Below are positions 18,020-27,152 of a stretch of 64,000 nt of DNA, in pieces (the stretch's first letter is position 1; each line of letters opens with the position of its first letter). A model generated the notes under the pieces. The model saw nothing but the letters and a program-made list of their open reading frames with translations. It had not been told where the DNA came from and did no database searches. The translations under genes and the position numbers were made by a program. Source of the DNA: Psychroflexus tropicus DSM 15496 (GTDB taxonomy: Bacteria; Bacteroidota; Bacteroidia; Flavobacteriales; Flavobacteriaceae); the NCBI RefSeq assembly GCF_000378765.1, contig NZ_KB905342.1, positions 186,001 to 250,000 of the forward strand, read 5' to 3'.

Positions 18020-20612
18020 GTACTCCTTATTGTTTGCTAGAATAATAAGATATATATCTATTCTAGCCTTTTTATTGATTAGCGCAGTCACAACGGCTCA
18101 AAATACACCTCAACAAGCCGCAGGTAAAAAATATACACTAGGTGAAATAGAAGTCATAGGCTCTTCCAGTTATAATGAACAAACTGTTATTGCCTTCACA
18201 GGGCTTAAAAAAGGAGAAGAGATTTATATTCCAGGAGATCGGATTAGCAAAGTTTTGAAAAAGCTTTGGGACCTTAAGTTGTTCAGTGACATCAATTTTT
18301 ACCTCAAAAATGTCGACGGAGACACAGCAGACTTGCAGCTTGAAATTGTTGAAGTCCCCAAGCTTAATGAAGTAAAAATTAGAGGGGTCAAGAAGCGTAA
18401 ACGCTCTGAAATTGTTAAGGATAACCAACTCCAAAAAAACACAAAAGTAACCGAGAATTTCATTATCAATCTACGTAATAATCTCGAAGATAAATACAAA
18501 GAAAAAGGCTATCTCAATGCCAAAGCTAACATCACTACTCGACCTGCTGTAGATACTACTTCCACAGATAATCTTGTAGATATGACAGTAAATATCGAGC
18601 GAGGAGATAAGGTAAAAATAAGCTCAATAAATATAGAGGGGAATGAAGTTTTTTCTGACTGGAAGGTGAAACGAATGATGAAAAAAACCAAGGAGAAATT
18701 TTTCCTGAGGTTTTGGAAACGTTCAAAATTTATTGAAGATGAGTACGAAGCCGACAAGGAAAGAATTGTCAAAAAATTTAAAGAAAAAGGGTATCGTGAC
18801 GCGAGAATTGTGAGCGATTCTATGATTGTAAAATCGGATACTGAGATAGCGCTCAACATTGAAGTGAATGAAGGAGATCGTTATTATTTTGGAGATATTG
18901 AGTTTTTAGGGAATTCTGCTTACACCGACGCACAACTGAATCAATTGATGGGAATCAGAAAAGGCGACCCTTATAACGGTACGGTAATTCAGAATAAAAT
19001 TGCCAATACTGAAAAACCCGACGCCAATGACATTACCAACTTATACCAAAACAATGGCTATTTATTTTCTAATATCACTCCAGTAGAAACCAGGATTTAT
19101 AACGACACTATCGATTTTGAGATTAGAATTAATGAAGGTAAAATTGCTTATTTTAATGAAATATTTGTCAACGGAAACGATAAGACTAATGACAATGTCA
19201 TCTTTAGAAACTTAAGAACCCGTCCTGGACAACAATATAGCAAGCAGGATGTGATGAGCACCATTCGAGAATTGGGGCAACTTGGTTTTTTCAATGCAGA
19301 AAATCTTGAGCCGAAATTTGAAAATGTCGACCCTCAATCTGGAACCTTGGATTTACAGTATGTAGTCGAAGAACAAGGTAGTAGCCAGATTGAATTGCAA
19401 GGTGGATATGGCGGCGGCGGATTTATTGGGACTTTAGGTTTAAGGTTTAATAATTTCTCTATTAAAAATATATTCAATAAAGAAGCTTATAAACCTGTAC
19501 CAATGGGAGATGGCCAGTCTTTATCTCTTAGAGCACAAGCTAGTATTGCTTTCCAGAATTACAGTTTATCTTTTGTGGAGCCCTGGCTTGGTGGAAAGAA
19601 GCCTGTGCAGCTTTCGGTTTCTTTATCGCAGACCATTCAATTCCTGTTCAACCCCTTGACAAGAAGAGCAGATAATGACAGAAGTTTTACTATTTCCGGG
19701 ATAAACATAGGTTTTGCAAAACGATTGAGAGAACCTGATCAAAACTTTACTTTGTCTACGGCGATTGGATACCAAAACTTTCAATTAAGCAATTACAATA
19801 TCGGTTTATTTAGATTCCCTAACGGTACCTCCAACAACTTGTCATTTACAGTTGGATTAAACAGAAACAATACGTTCAAAAACCCAATTTTTCCAATGGG
19901 AGGTTCAGAATTTGATTTTTCTGTAAAGTTTACTTTGCCTTATTCTGCCTTCAACGATGTTGATTATGCTGAATTAAGGGACGAACGAAGGGTCGCTATT
20001 GAAAATAATGATAACGAAGCTTTGGCAAGAATTGATCAACAGCGATTCAATTGGCTGGAATTTTATAAGGTGAAATTCAGCGGTGACTGGTACAATAATT
20101 TGTTTGATAAATTAGTTCTTAGAACACGATTTGAATACGGATTCCTAGGGGCTTATAATAATGACAGAGGTATTCCTCCTTTTGAGCGTTTCTTTTTAGG
20201 AGGTGATGGACTTGCAGGATTTGCTTTAGACGGTAGAGAAATTATTGCCTTAAGAGGTTATCCAAACCAATCGATATTGCCTAGATCCAGAACCGTAGGA
20301 GGCGAAGAGAGTTTTAATGATGGAGCTTCGATTTATAATAAATACACCATGGAATTAAGATACCCGATCACGCTTAAACCATCGGCGTCTATTTATGGTC
20401 TAGCCTTTATGGAAGGTGGAGCTACATTTGACGAGTTTAAGGACTTTACCCCTTTTGAGATGAGTCGCTCTGCTGGTGCTGGTTTGCGTATATTTATGCC
20501 TGCCTTCGGACTTTTAGGAATCGACTTTGGGTATGGTTTTGATCCTATCCCAGGAAGTAACACTGGAGCCAATGGCTGGGAAACTCACTTTATAATTGGA
20601 CAACAATTCTAA
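18006..20612 (+). CDS. bamA: Outer membrane protein assembly factor BamA
   Basis: The core of the beta-barrel assembly machine. A signal peptide (ending VTTAQ) is followed by tandem POTRA domains (about residues 45-450, with repeated segments such as KISSINIEGNEVFSD and YYFGDIEFLGNSAYTD), then the Omp85 barrel ending IIGQQF. The frame is open from ATG 17919 inside uppS, but that would put about 30 charged residues before the signal peptide. GTG 18006 gives a proper signal peptide and an 868-residue product; this start is an inference. Two Skp-like chaperone genes follow, as in most Bacteroidota. Confidence 0.95.
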   Translation: MNNFKYSLLFARIIRYISILAFLLISAVTTAQNTPQQAAGKKYTLGEIEVIGSSSYNEQTVIAFTGLKKGEEIYIPGDRISKVLKKLWDLKLFSDINFYLKNVDGDTADLQLEIVEVPKLNEVKIRGVKKRKRSEIVKDNQLQKNTKVTENFIINLRNNLEDKYKEKGYLNAKANITTRPAVDTTSTDNLVDMTVNIERGDKVKISSINIEGNEVFSDWKVKRMMKKTKEKFFLRFWKRSKFIEDEYEADKERIVKKFKEKGYRDARIVSDSMIVKSDTEIALNIEVNEGDRYYFGDIEFLGNSAYTDAQLNQLMGIRKGDPYNGTVIQNKIANTEKPDANDITNLYQNNGYLFSNITPVETRIYNDTIDFEIRINEGKIAYFNEIFVNGNDKTNDNVIFRNLRTRPGQQYSKQDVMSTIRELGQLGFFNAENLEPKFENVDPQSGTLDLQYVVEEQGSSQIELQGGYGGGGFIGTLGLRFNNFSIKNIFNKEAYKPVPMGDGQSLSLRAQASIAFQNYSLSFVEPWLGGKKPVQLSVSLSQTIQFLFNPLTRRADNDRSFTISGINIGFAKRLREPDQNFTLSTAIGYQNFQLSNYNIGLFRFPNGTSNNLSFTVGLNRNNTFKNPIFPMGGSEFDFSVKFTLPYSAFNDVDYAELRDERRVAIENNDNEALARIDQQRFNWLEFYKVKFSGDWYNNLFDKLVLRTRFEYGFLGAYNNDRGIPPFERFFLGGDGLAGFALDGREIIALRGYPNQSILPRSRTVGGEESFNDGASIYNKYTMELRYPITLKPSASIYGLAFMEGGATFDEFKDFTPFEMSRSAGAGLRIFMPAFGLLGIDFGYGFDPIPGSNTGANGWETHFIIGQQF

Positions 20613-20642
20613 ATTTGGCATGGTTTTTAATCATAATTTATC

Positions 20643-21446
20643 ATGAAACTATTTCAGTACGTTTTATTTCTTAGCTTAATTACATTCTCTGGCTTCGGTC
20701 AGGCTGGTTTAAAAATTGCCTATGTAGATATGGATTATATTTTGGATAATCTACCTGAATATAGACAAGCTTCAAGTCAACTCAATGCTAAAGCTCAGCA
20801 ATGGCGTACAGAAATAGAAAGTAAACAAAATGAAATTGATAGGCTTAAAGCGGAATTAGAAAATGAAAGACCGTTGCTTACTTCTGATTTAGTTCAGGAT
20901 ATGGAAGATGAAATCAGCTTTCTGGAGAATCAATTACTTGAGTTTAGAAATCAGCGTTTTGGTGTTTCTGGAGATTTTATAGTTCAAAAAAGACAATTGA
21001 TACAGCCTATTCAAGATCAGATTTTTAATGCTATCCAGGAATTAGGACAGGATAGAGATTATGATTTTATTTTTGAAAATTCTGCAGATGCTTTACTTTT
21101 GTTTTCAGCAAGAAGGCATGATATTAGTGAAGTCATTTTAAAATTAATCAATAGGAATTCGAGAGGAGCAAAAAAAGATACTGCAGATGTACTTGAGGAA
21201 GTAGAGGACTATAAATCGGTTGAGAAAGCAAAAGATGAAGAACTGAAAAAAGAAGAAAAGGCACTCAAAGAAGAAGAACAGAAAAATGAAAGAGAAGCAC
21301 TTATCGAAGAAAGACAACGTAAGAGGGATTCGCTTCGTGATGCCAGACAAAGACAATTTGAAGAGCGAAGAGCTCGAATATTAAAACAAAGAGAAGAACG
21401 ACAAAGAGAACGAGACTCTATAAAAAACGCGAGAGAAAATAATTAA
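20643..21446 (+). CDS. OmpH/Skp-family periplasmic chaperone with long charged C-terminal extension
   Basis: A 267-residue exported protein. After a signal peptide comes the OmpH/Skp core (about 22-170, including LKIAYVDMDYILDNLPEY and a coiled coil rich in Glu/Lys). The last 90 or so residues are highly charged, predicted continuous helix (repeated KEEE, RQRKRDSLRDARQRQ), beyond the length of E. coli Skp. Skp holds unfolded outer-membrane proteins and delivers them to BamA, encoded 30 bp upstream. A second, shorter Skp follows 27 bp downstream. Confidence 0.9.
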   Translation: MKLFQYVLFLSLITFSGFGQAGLKIAYVDMDYILDNLPEYRQASSQLNAKAQQWRTEIESKQNEIDRLKAELENERPLLTSDLVQDMEDEISFLENQLLEFRNQRFGVSGDFIVQKRQLIQPIQDQIFNAIQELGQDRDYDFIFENSADALLLFSARRHDISEVILKLINRNSRGAKKDTADVLEEVEDYKSVEKAKDEELKKEEKALKEEEQKNEREALIEERQRKRDSLRDARQRQFEERRARILKQREERQRERDSIKNARENN

Positions 21447-21473
21447 TTATAATCACTAAACTAAAATTAAGAA

Positions 21474-21983
21474 ATGAAAACTCTAAAAACAATTGTAGTA
21501 GCCTTGGTATTGACTTTTGGATTGATGGCAAGCACAAATGCACAATCTAAAGTGGCACATATTAACTCACAAGAGTTTGTACAAAATTTACCGAGTTATA
21601 AATCTGCTATGACGGAGCTAGAGCAACGTGAAAAGACATATCGTAAAGAAATTGATGATCTTTTGAAAGAGGCTCAAAAAACTAACGAGCGTTATCAGCG
21701 TGAAGCAAGCACTAAAACGGAAGAAGAAAACCAAAAAAGAGCAATGGAACTTCAGGAAATGCAACAGTCTATCCAAGAGTACAGACAAACTGCTTCTGAA
21801 GATCTTCAAAAGAAACAGGAAGAATTAATGAGACCGGTCTTGGAAAGAGCTAGAACAGTTATCCAAGAAGTAGCAAGAGCTAAAGGTTATGATTATGTAC
21901 TGGATTCTTCACTTGGAGCAGGCGTATTAATGGCAGATGGATACAATCTAATGGCAGATGCAAAAGCTGCGATAGGAGAATAA
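21474..21983 (+). CDS. OmpH/Skp-family periplasmic chaperone
   Basis: A 169-residue protein with a signal peptide (ending TNAQ), the family start KVAHINSQEFVQNLPSY, a central coiled coil (about 45-115) and the conserved C-terminal region RAKGYDYVLDSS. Its length is that of a canonical Skp. It lies just after a longer paralogue and before a terminator (22003-22031), so the envelope operon probably ends here with partial read-through to murI. Confidence 0.92.
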   Translation: MKTLKTIVVALVLTFGLMASTNAQSKVAHINSQEFVQNLPSYKSAMTELEQREKTYRKEIDDLLKEAQKTNERYQREASTKTEEENQKRAMELQEMQQSIQEYRQTASEDLQKKQEELMRPVLERARTVIQEVARAKGYDYVLDSSLGAGVLMADGYNLMADAKAAIGE

Positions 21984-22002
21984 CATTCATTATAATTCAT
22001 AC

Positions 22003-22031
22003 AAAAAGACCATCTTTGTGATGGTCTTTTT
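22003..22031 (+). terminator. Rho-independent terminator after the second skp
   Basis: AAAAGACCATC and GATGGTCTTTT pair across a 5-nt loop and run into eight T residues. It lies between the skp stop and the murI ATG (22038), only 6 nt before the latter. Confidence 0.85.
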
Positions 22032-22037
22032 TTTATT

Positions 22038-22826
22038 ATGTCCCAACAACCTATAGTTTTATTTGATTCTGGCGTAGGCGGCACTTCCATATTGAAGGAA
22101 CTTGTTGACTTATTACCCTATGAAGACTTTATTTACTTAGCAGATAGTAAAAATGCACCTTACGGGGAGAAGTCACCAGAAGAAATTATTCAACTCAGTG
22201 TCAAAAACACCGATCTGGCTTTAAGCTATAATGCCAAGTTGATTGTAGTAGCCTGTAATACCGCAACAACCAATGCCATTTCATATTTGAGATCACATTA
22301 TCAGTTGCCGTTTATAGGGATAGAACCCGCCATTAAACCAGCAGCATCGAGTTCTGAAGTTAAAAGAATTGGTGTGTTAGCCACTGAAGGTACTTTGAGT
22401 AGTGAATTGTTTAAGAAAACCTCACAAACCTATGCCAAGGATATCAATGTTAAAGAAGTGGTTGGGCGAGGCATAGTAGAAGCGGTTGAAGGGGGATGGA
22501 CGACCGATGAAAAATTTATATCTGAACTCAGTGAGCAACTCAAGCCTTTTAAAGATAGTGAAATAGATTACCTTGTGTTGGGCTGCACACATTACCCTTA
22601 TATCATTCCGCAACTGAAAATTCTACTACCAGAACATATAACAATTATTGACTCTGGATTTGCAGTGGCGAAACAGACTAAATCTGTATTAAAGAAAAAC
22701 AAGATTTTAAATACTTCCAGAAAAAAGGGCCTCATAAGAATCTTCACCAATATTGAAAATACAGCTCACATTAGAAACTTAGTGCCCGATCTTGAAAACA
22801 TCTCAGTTACAAAAAAAGAGTTTTAG
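22038..22826 (+). CDS. murI: Glutamate racemase
   Basis: A 262-residue enzyme that interconverts L- and D-glutamate, supplying D-Glu for peptidoglycan. The two catalytic cysteines are C73 in VACNTATTNA and C183 in GCTHYPY, with the catalytic Asp/Ser in FDSGVGG (D10, S11). It begins immediately after a terminator hairpin, so its expression may depend on read-through or on a promoter overlapping the hairpin. It converges with the porP-like gene, the 3' ends overlapping by 4 bp. Confidence 0.97.
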   Translation: MSQQPIVLFDSGVGGTSILKELVDLLPYEDFIYLADSKNAPYGEKSPEEIIQLSVKNTDLALSYNAKLIVVACNTATTNAISYLRSHYQLPFIGIEPAIKPAASSSEVKRIGVLATEGTLSSELFKKTSQTYAKDINVKEVVGRGIVEAVEGGWTTDEKFISELSEQLKPFKDSEIDYLVLGCTHYPYIIPQLKILLPEHITIIDSGFAVAKQTKSVLKKNKILNTSRKKGLIRIFTNIENTAHIRNLVPDLENISVTKKEF

Positions 22827-23866
22827 TAATTGACGGCAGGGCAGTTGCATTTATATCGTTTCCTATTTTCTCCAAAATCATAACCTAAAGTAATTTGATG
22901 AAAGCCACTGGTAGAAATTACTTCTGAAAAGGCCTGGTGGGAATAGGTGTAAGCAACCATAAACCGATTATAGTTAAATCCTAAAAAGGGTGAAATGTAC
23001 TGAAGGTTTTGAGATTCAGCCTCACCTCCAGGGGCAGTAAAATCTATGCCGTCCAGAGCTCTTCGATAGGAAATCCCACCCCAGACCTGCCCTACTCCAA
23101 CCTGGTAATACGCCTTAGCATTTAAATCGATATTAGTTTGACTTAAAGCTTCCCTATGCTGAAAGAATACTGAGGGTTCAAATAACCAGCGTGATTCCAG
23201 TGGACTAATCGTATAGCCAATAGACGCCAGATACTGGCGTTGGTTATTAGTTTCAAAAACTTCAGAAAAAACTCTTCGTTGCTGAGGCAAAATATTCTTG
23301 AATGTAACATGAGCAAAGAAGTTTAAAAAGAAATAAGAAACTCCCAGGTCTACATTGAATAAAGTTTCAGATTGTTGCGAACCGTCAATAGCTGGATCTG
23401 GATTCCCAACGGTATTTAAGTCAGATTGATCTAGCCGATCTTGTAGCACACCTGCACTTAATCCAAAGGAAAGCTGGTTGATATCTGCTGTAGACCTGGA
23501 AAACATGAGATGGTAAGCAAATGTGGCATAAGCAGCTTGTTGCGAAAATCGACCATTGGAATCGTTATAAAATATACCTCCTAAACCTACTTTATCGTTT
23601 ATTCTCCCGTTTAAACTTAAAGTTTGTAGACTAGGAGCATCCTCCACATCAAACCATTGCTGTCTTGCTGTAAGTCTTGCTTTGTTAAAATTGGAAGCTC
23701 CAGCCATGGACGGATGAACCAGGTAGTAATTATCGGTCAAGTAATCAGAATAGATAGGTAAACTCAAGCCCTGAGAAAACGAGAGCTTTGTCACAATCAT
23801 CATTATTACAAAACTCAGGATTTTAAATAGCCTATTGTATGAGAAAGAAAACTTGATAAAATTCAA
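22823..23866 (-). CDS. PorP/SprF-family type IX secretion system outer-membrane protein
   Basis: A 347-residue protein with a signal peptide (cleavage near LSFSQG) and the family opening YSDYLTDNYYLVHPSMAGAS, TARQQWFDVEDAP and GLGGIFYNDSNGRFS. PorP/SprF proteins attach secreted type IX cargo to the cell surface, and SprF is needed for surface export of the adhesin SprB. The frame starts at TTG 23866; the only nearby ATG codons (about 23803) would leave a signal peptide too short, and a TATATTTG box (23900-23893) lies just upstream. No large adhesin gene is adjacent. Confidence 0.88.
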   Translation of the reverse strand: MNFIKFSFSYNRLFKILSFVIMMIVTKLSFSQGLSLPIYSDYLTDNYYLVHPSMAGASNFNKARLTARQQWFDVEDAPSLQTLSLNGRINDKVGLGGIFYNDSNGRFSQQAAYATFAYHLMFSRSTADINQLSFGLSAGVLQDRLDQSDLNTVGNPDPAIDGSQQSETLFNVDLGVSYFFLNFFAHVTFKNILPQQRRVFSEVFETNNQRQYLASIGYTISPLESRWLFEPSVFFQHREALSQTNIDLNAKAYYQVGVGQVWGGISYRRALDGIDFTAPGGEAESQNLQYISPFLGFNYNRFMVAYTYSHQAFSEVISTSGFHQITLGYDFGENRKRYKCNCPAVNY

Positions 23867-23892
23867 AAAACAAAATCTTAACTAATGAATAT

Positions 23893-23900
23893 CAAATATA
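23893..23900 (-). promoter_or_regulatory. -7 box (TATATTTG) of the porP/sprF-like gene
   Basis: TATATTTG on the minus strand ends 26 nt before the proposed TTG start at 23866, consistent with that unusual start codon. No TTG at standard spacing was seen. Confidence 0.4.
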
Positions 23901-24020
23901 AGATTTAAAAGCCTTTTCTTCATAAGATTAGTCTAATACTTCCTGATTTTAAGATGAATTGAAGTAAAGATAAATATCCTAAGAGAACCTCAAAACCAAT
24001 ACTGCTTGACAATTGTTTTG

Positions 24021-24028
24021 TAATTTTG
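24021..24028 (+). promoter_or_regulatory. -7 box (TAATTTTG) before the NifU-like gene
   Basis: TAATTTTG lies 17 nt before ATG 24046. A TTGAC element is present at 24006 but only 12 nt upstream, shorter than the usual spacer. The box lies inside the frame extension from TTG 24013, which argues against that earlier start. Confidence 0.45.
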
Positions 24029-24045
24029 CAAAAAATAATTGCATT

Positions 24046-24957
24046 ATGTCCAATTACACTGTAGAAATAAAGCCAACCAATAAACCTTCTATACTAAAGT
24101 TTGAATTCAATGAATTTCTAACTAAACAAAAAGGTCATGAATACCATAATATTGAAGAAGCTGCCAACTCTCCTATTGCTTCTCAATTGTTTTATTTGCC
24201 TTTCGTGAAGACAGTGTATATTTCACAAAACTTTATTGCTATTGAGCGTTTTAATATTGTGGAATGGGAAGATGTACAGGATGAAGTGGCTGAACAAATG
24301 CTTAAGCACCTTAACGAAGGTGGTAAAGTTGTAAATGAAGAGGAGGCAAAATCTACCAAAAAGGTTCCTGTTACCGTTTATGCTGAAAGTACCCCCAATC
24401 CCTCAGTGATGAAGTTTGTAGCCAATAAAAAGCTTGTATTGGAGTCTGCTGAGTTCAAAAGCATTGATGAAACCGAACGCTCGCCTCTTGCCGAAAAGCT
24501 ATTTCACTTTCCATTCGTCAAAGAAATATTCATGGACGAAAACTACATCTCCATAAATAAATACGATATGGCAGAGTGGGATATGATCACCAACGAGCTG
24601 AGAAGTTTCATCAAAGCCTATGTCGAAGAAGGTGGACCTATTTTGAAAACAGGTTCTGTTTCCACTAAGCAAACCGAAGAATCTTCTGCTCCAAAAATTG
24701 ATACTTCTAATTTAGATGAGGTTTCCAAGGAAATCGTACAAATCCTTGAAGAGTATGTAAAGCCAGCAGTAGCCAGTGATGGTGGTAATATCGTTTTTAA
24801 ATCTTACAACAAGGACTCTAAAGATGTAGAAGTTATTTTACAAGGCGCCTGCAGTGGATGTCCTTCTTCTACGATTACTTTAAAAAATGGCATCGAGACC
24901 ATGCTTAAAGAAATGCTACAGGGCAAAATCAATAATGTGGTTGCCTACAACGGATAA
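24046..24957 (+). CDS. NifU-like iron-sulfur cluster scaffold protein (two Nfu-N domains plus NifU C-terminal domain)
   Basis: A 303-residue cytoplasmic protein with two tandem Nfu N-terminal-type domains (about 1-85 and 108-195; compare NKPSILKFEFNEFL with NPSVMKFVANKKL, and FVKTVYISQNFIAIERF with FVKEIFMDENYISINKY). A C-terminal NifU domain carries the cluster-binding CSGCPSS (C269, C272). Such proteins hold and transfer Fe-S clusters to apoenzymes. Duplication of the N domain is common in Bacteroidota. Start at ATG 24046 rather than TTG 24013. Confidence 0.92.
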   Translation: MSNYTVEIKPTNKPSILKFEFNEFLTKQKGHEYHNIEEAANSPIASQLFYLPFVKTVYISQNFIAIERFNIVEWEDVQDEVAEQMLKHLNEGGKVVNEEEAKSTKKVPVTVYAESTPNPSVMKFVANKKLVLESAEFKSIDETERSPLAEKLFHFPFVKEIFMDENYISINKYDMAEWDMITNELRSFIKAYVEEGGPILKTGSVSTKQTEESSAPKIDTSNLDEVSKEIVQILEEYVKPAVASDGGNIVFKSYNKDSKDVEVILQGACSGCPSSTITLKNGIETMLKEMLQGKINNVVAYNG

Positions 24958-25020
24958 TTAAAGAGGATTTATTTTAGTGTTTTATCTGTGCAAATGGAAA
25001 GTAAATTAGCCAGATGAAGA

Positions 25021-26151
25021 TTATTTAAGATGGCTTTGAACACTTTTCAGGATCAATTCGGCAGTTTTTTGGCTAGCTCCAACACCACCGAGCTTAGTTT
25101 TTAAAGCTTTGTAGTCCTCAAGCATTTTCTCTCGACCGTCTGGCTGAAGAATTTTATCCAGCTCTATCTCAAGTTGCTTCGTGTTAAATTCATTCTGAAT
25201 CAACTCTTTAACGACTTCTCTATCCATAATGAGGTTAACGAGCGAAATGAAGTCCAGTTTCACTATTTGTTTTGCGATCCAGTAGGATATTAAATTCCCT
25301 TTATAGCACACCACTTCGGGTACGTTGAATAAGGCTGTTTCCAAAGTAGCCGTTCCGGAAGTCACCAAAGCTGCGTGAGATTTGCTCAATAAATCATAAG
25401 TATCGTTTTGAATGAGTTTCACCTTAGCTGGTAAACTGGAAATAATCGATTCATAAAAGGCTTCTTCCTGGCTTGGAGCACCCGCTATGACAAATTGATA
25501 ATCAGGATAATCACTAACTACCGATAACATAACCGCAAGCATCTTTGAAATTTCTTGCTGCCGGCTTCCTGGCAACAAGGCAATGATAGGTTTATCCTCG
25601 AGTTGATGTTTGGTTTTGAAATCTTTAAAACTAATTTCAGTTCGCTTTTCAATTTGATCTAATAGCGGATGGCCAACAAAATGCACTTTAAAATTATGCT
25701 TATCCTCGTAGAAATCCTTTTCAAAAGGAAGAATCACATACATATGGTCTACATCTCTTTTGATTGCATGAATCCTGTTCTCTTTCCAGGCCCAAATCTG
25801 AGGTGATATATAATAGTGAGTAGCATAGCTATTTGCTTTAGCCCACTTCGCAATACGCATATTGAAGCCTGGATAATCTATAAAAATGATAGCGTCAGGA
25901 TTATAAGCTGCGATGTCTTCTTTACAAAAAGTAATGTTTTTAAAAATGGTTTTGAGGTTAGTAATGACTTCCCAGAACCCCATAAAGGCAAGGTCCTTAT
26001 AATGTTTTACTAGAATACCTCCAACAGCAGCCATGAGGTCTCCACCCCAAAATCTAAAGTCTGCCTCAGGATCTTTTTCAAGTAAGGCCTGCATCAAATT
26101 GGAAGCATGGAGGTCTCCGGAAGCCTCGCCAGCAATGATGTAATATTTCAT
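25021..26151 (-). CDS. lpxB: Lipid-A-disaccharide synthase
   Basis: A 376-residue family-19 glycosyltransferase that joins UDP-diacylglucosamine and lipid X to form the lipid A disaccharide at the inner membrane. Conserved segments are IIAGEASGDLHASNLM, GGDLMAAVGG, IFIDYPGFNMRIAKWAK, YISPQIWAWKENRI, ALLPGSRQQEI and LVTSGTATLETAL. It stands on the minus strand between the NifU-like gene and yicC, and its presence fits a Gram-negative envelope. Confidence 0.97.
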   Translation of the reverse strand: MKYYIIAGEASGDLHASNLMQALLEKDPEADFRFWGGDLMAAVGGILVKHYKDLAFMGFWEVITNLKTIFKNITFCKEDIAAYNPDAIIFIDYPGFNMRIAKWAKANSYATHYYISPQIWAWKENRIHAIKRDVDHMYVILPFEKDFYEDKHNFKVHFVGHPLLDQIEKRTEISFKDFKTKHQLEDKPIIALLPGSRQQEISKMLAVMLSVVSDYPDYQFVIAGAPSQEEAFYESIISSLPAKVKLIQNDTYDLLSKSHAALVTSGTATLETALFNVPEVVCYKGNLISYWIAKQIVKLDFISLVNLIMDREVVKELIQNEFNTKQLEIELDKILQPDGREKMLEDYKALKTKLGGVGASQKTAELILKSVQSHLK

Positions 26152-26250
26152 CAGATCAATTTAGCTTTTCTAACAGCGAAATTACAACAAATAAAGCAGT
26201 AGACCTTAAGCTAACCGCTAAGTTGATAGTCATGTTCCTCTTGGATTTGC

Positions 26251-26258
26251 TACATTTG
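26251..26258 (+). promoter_or_regulatory. -7 box (TACATTTG) of the yicC-gmk-nadD operon
   Basis: TACATTTG lies 25 nt before the yicC ATG. A TTG at 26223 is 25 nt upstream, slightly beyond the usual 17-23 spacer. Confidence 0.45.
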
Positions 26259-26283
26259 CAGAATCTTTTAAGACAACACAGAT

Positions 26284-27150
26284 ATGATTCAATCCATGAC
26301 CGGTTACGGCAAAAGCAAAGTCGAAATTGCCGGAAAAACATTTACAGCTGAAATCAAATCTCTCAACAGTAAAAATGTAGATGCCAATGTGAGAATGCCT
26401 TCAGAGCTAAGAGAGTTAGAATTACCAATTCGTAACAAACTGTCGCAGCAACTTGGTCGTGGAAAAATTGACTTATCGATTCAAATAGAGAAACATGATG
26501 AAGAAAGCACTGCAACAATAAATACTGCTGTTGTAGAAAGTTATCTCAAACAGCTACAGAAGTTCCCCTCTGCCAACAAGGGTGATGATAACCGTTTACT
26601 GCAGATAGCCATGACGTTACCAAACGCGTTAAGTTCTGAAAAAAATGAGCTAGAACAAGAAGATGCTGAAGCTGTTTATAAGGTACTAGACCTAGCTTTA
26701 GAACAGATCAACAGCTTTAGAACTGATGAGGGTGAGGTCTTGAAAACCGATTTTGAATTACGCATCGCTAACTTAACAGACTTGCTTTCTGAAGTCAAGG
26801 CGATTGATCCAGAGCGTATCAAGCAGGTTCGGGAAAGATTGAGGAAAGGAGTTGAAGAGCTAAAAGAAAAGGTAGACGAAAATCGCTTTGAACAAGAACT
26901 GGTTTATTACATAGAAAAATACGATATCACCGAAGAAAAGACCAGACTAGATAACCATTTAAACTATTTTCTGAAAGCCTTAAACTCTCCAGATTCTAAT
27001 GGAAAAAAATTGAATTTTATCTGTCAGGAAATCGGAAGGGAAATCAATACTATTGGAAGCAAGTCCAATTTTGCACCAATGCAAAAAGCTGTGGTACAAA
27101 TGAAAGATGAACTGGAAAAAATTAAGGAACAACTTCTCAACGTATTGTAA
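26284..27150 (+). CDS. YicC/YloC-family endoribonuclease
   Basis: A 288-residue protein with the family N-terminus IQSMTGYGKSKVEIAGK and the C-terminal region LNFICQEIGREINTIGSKSN. YicC has been reported as a stress-related endoribonuclease in E. coli. The following gmk starts 2 bp after the stop codon and nadD 2 bp after gmk, so the three form a compact operon; yicC next to gmk is a widely conserved pairing. Confidence 0.93.
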   Translation: MIQSMTGYGKSKVEIAGKTFTAEIKSLNSKNVDANVRMPSELRELELPIRNKLSQQLGRGKIDLSIQIEKHDEESTATINTAVVESYLKQLQKFPSANKGDDNRLLQIAMTLPNALSSEKNELEQEDAEAVYKVLDLALEQINSFRTDEGEVLKTDFELRIANLTDLLSEVKAIDPERIKQVRERLRKGVEELKEKVDENRFEQELVYYIEKYDITEEKTRLDNHLNYFLKALNSPDSNGKKLNFICQEIGREINTIGSKSNFAPMQKAVVQMKDELEKIKEQLLNVL

Positions 27151-27152
27151 AG

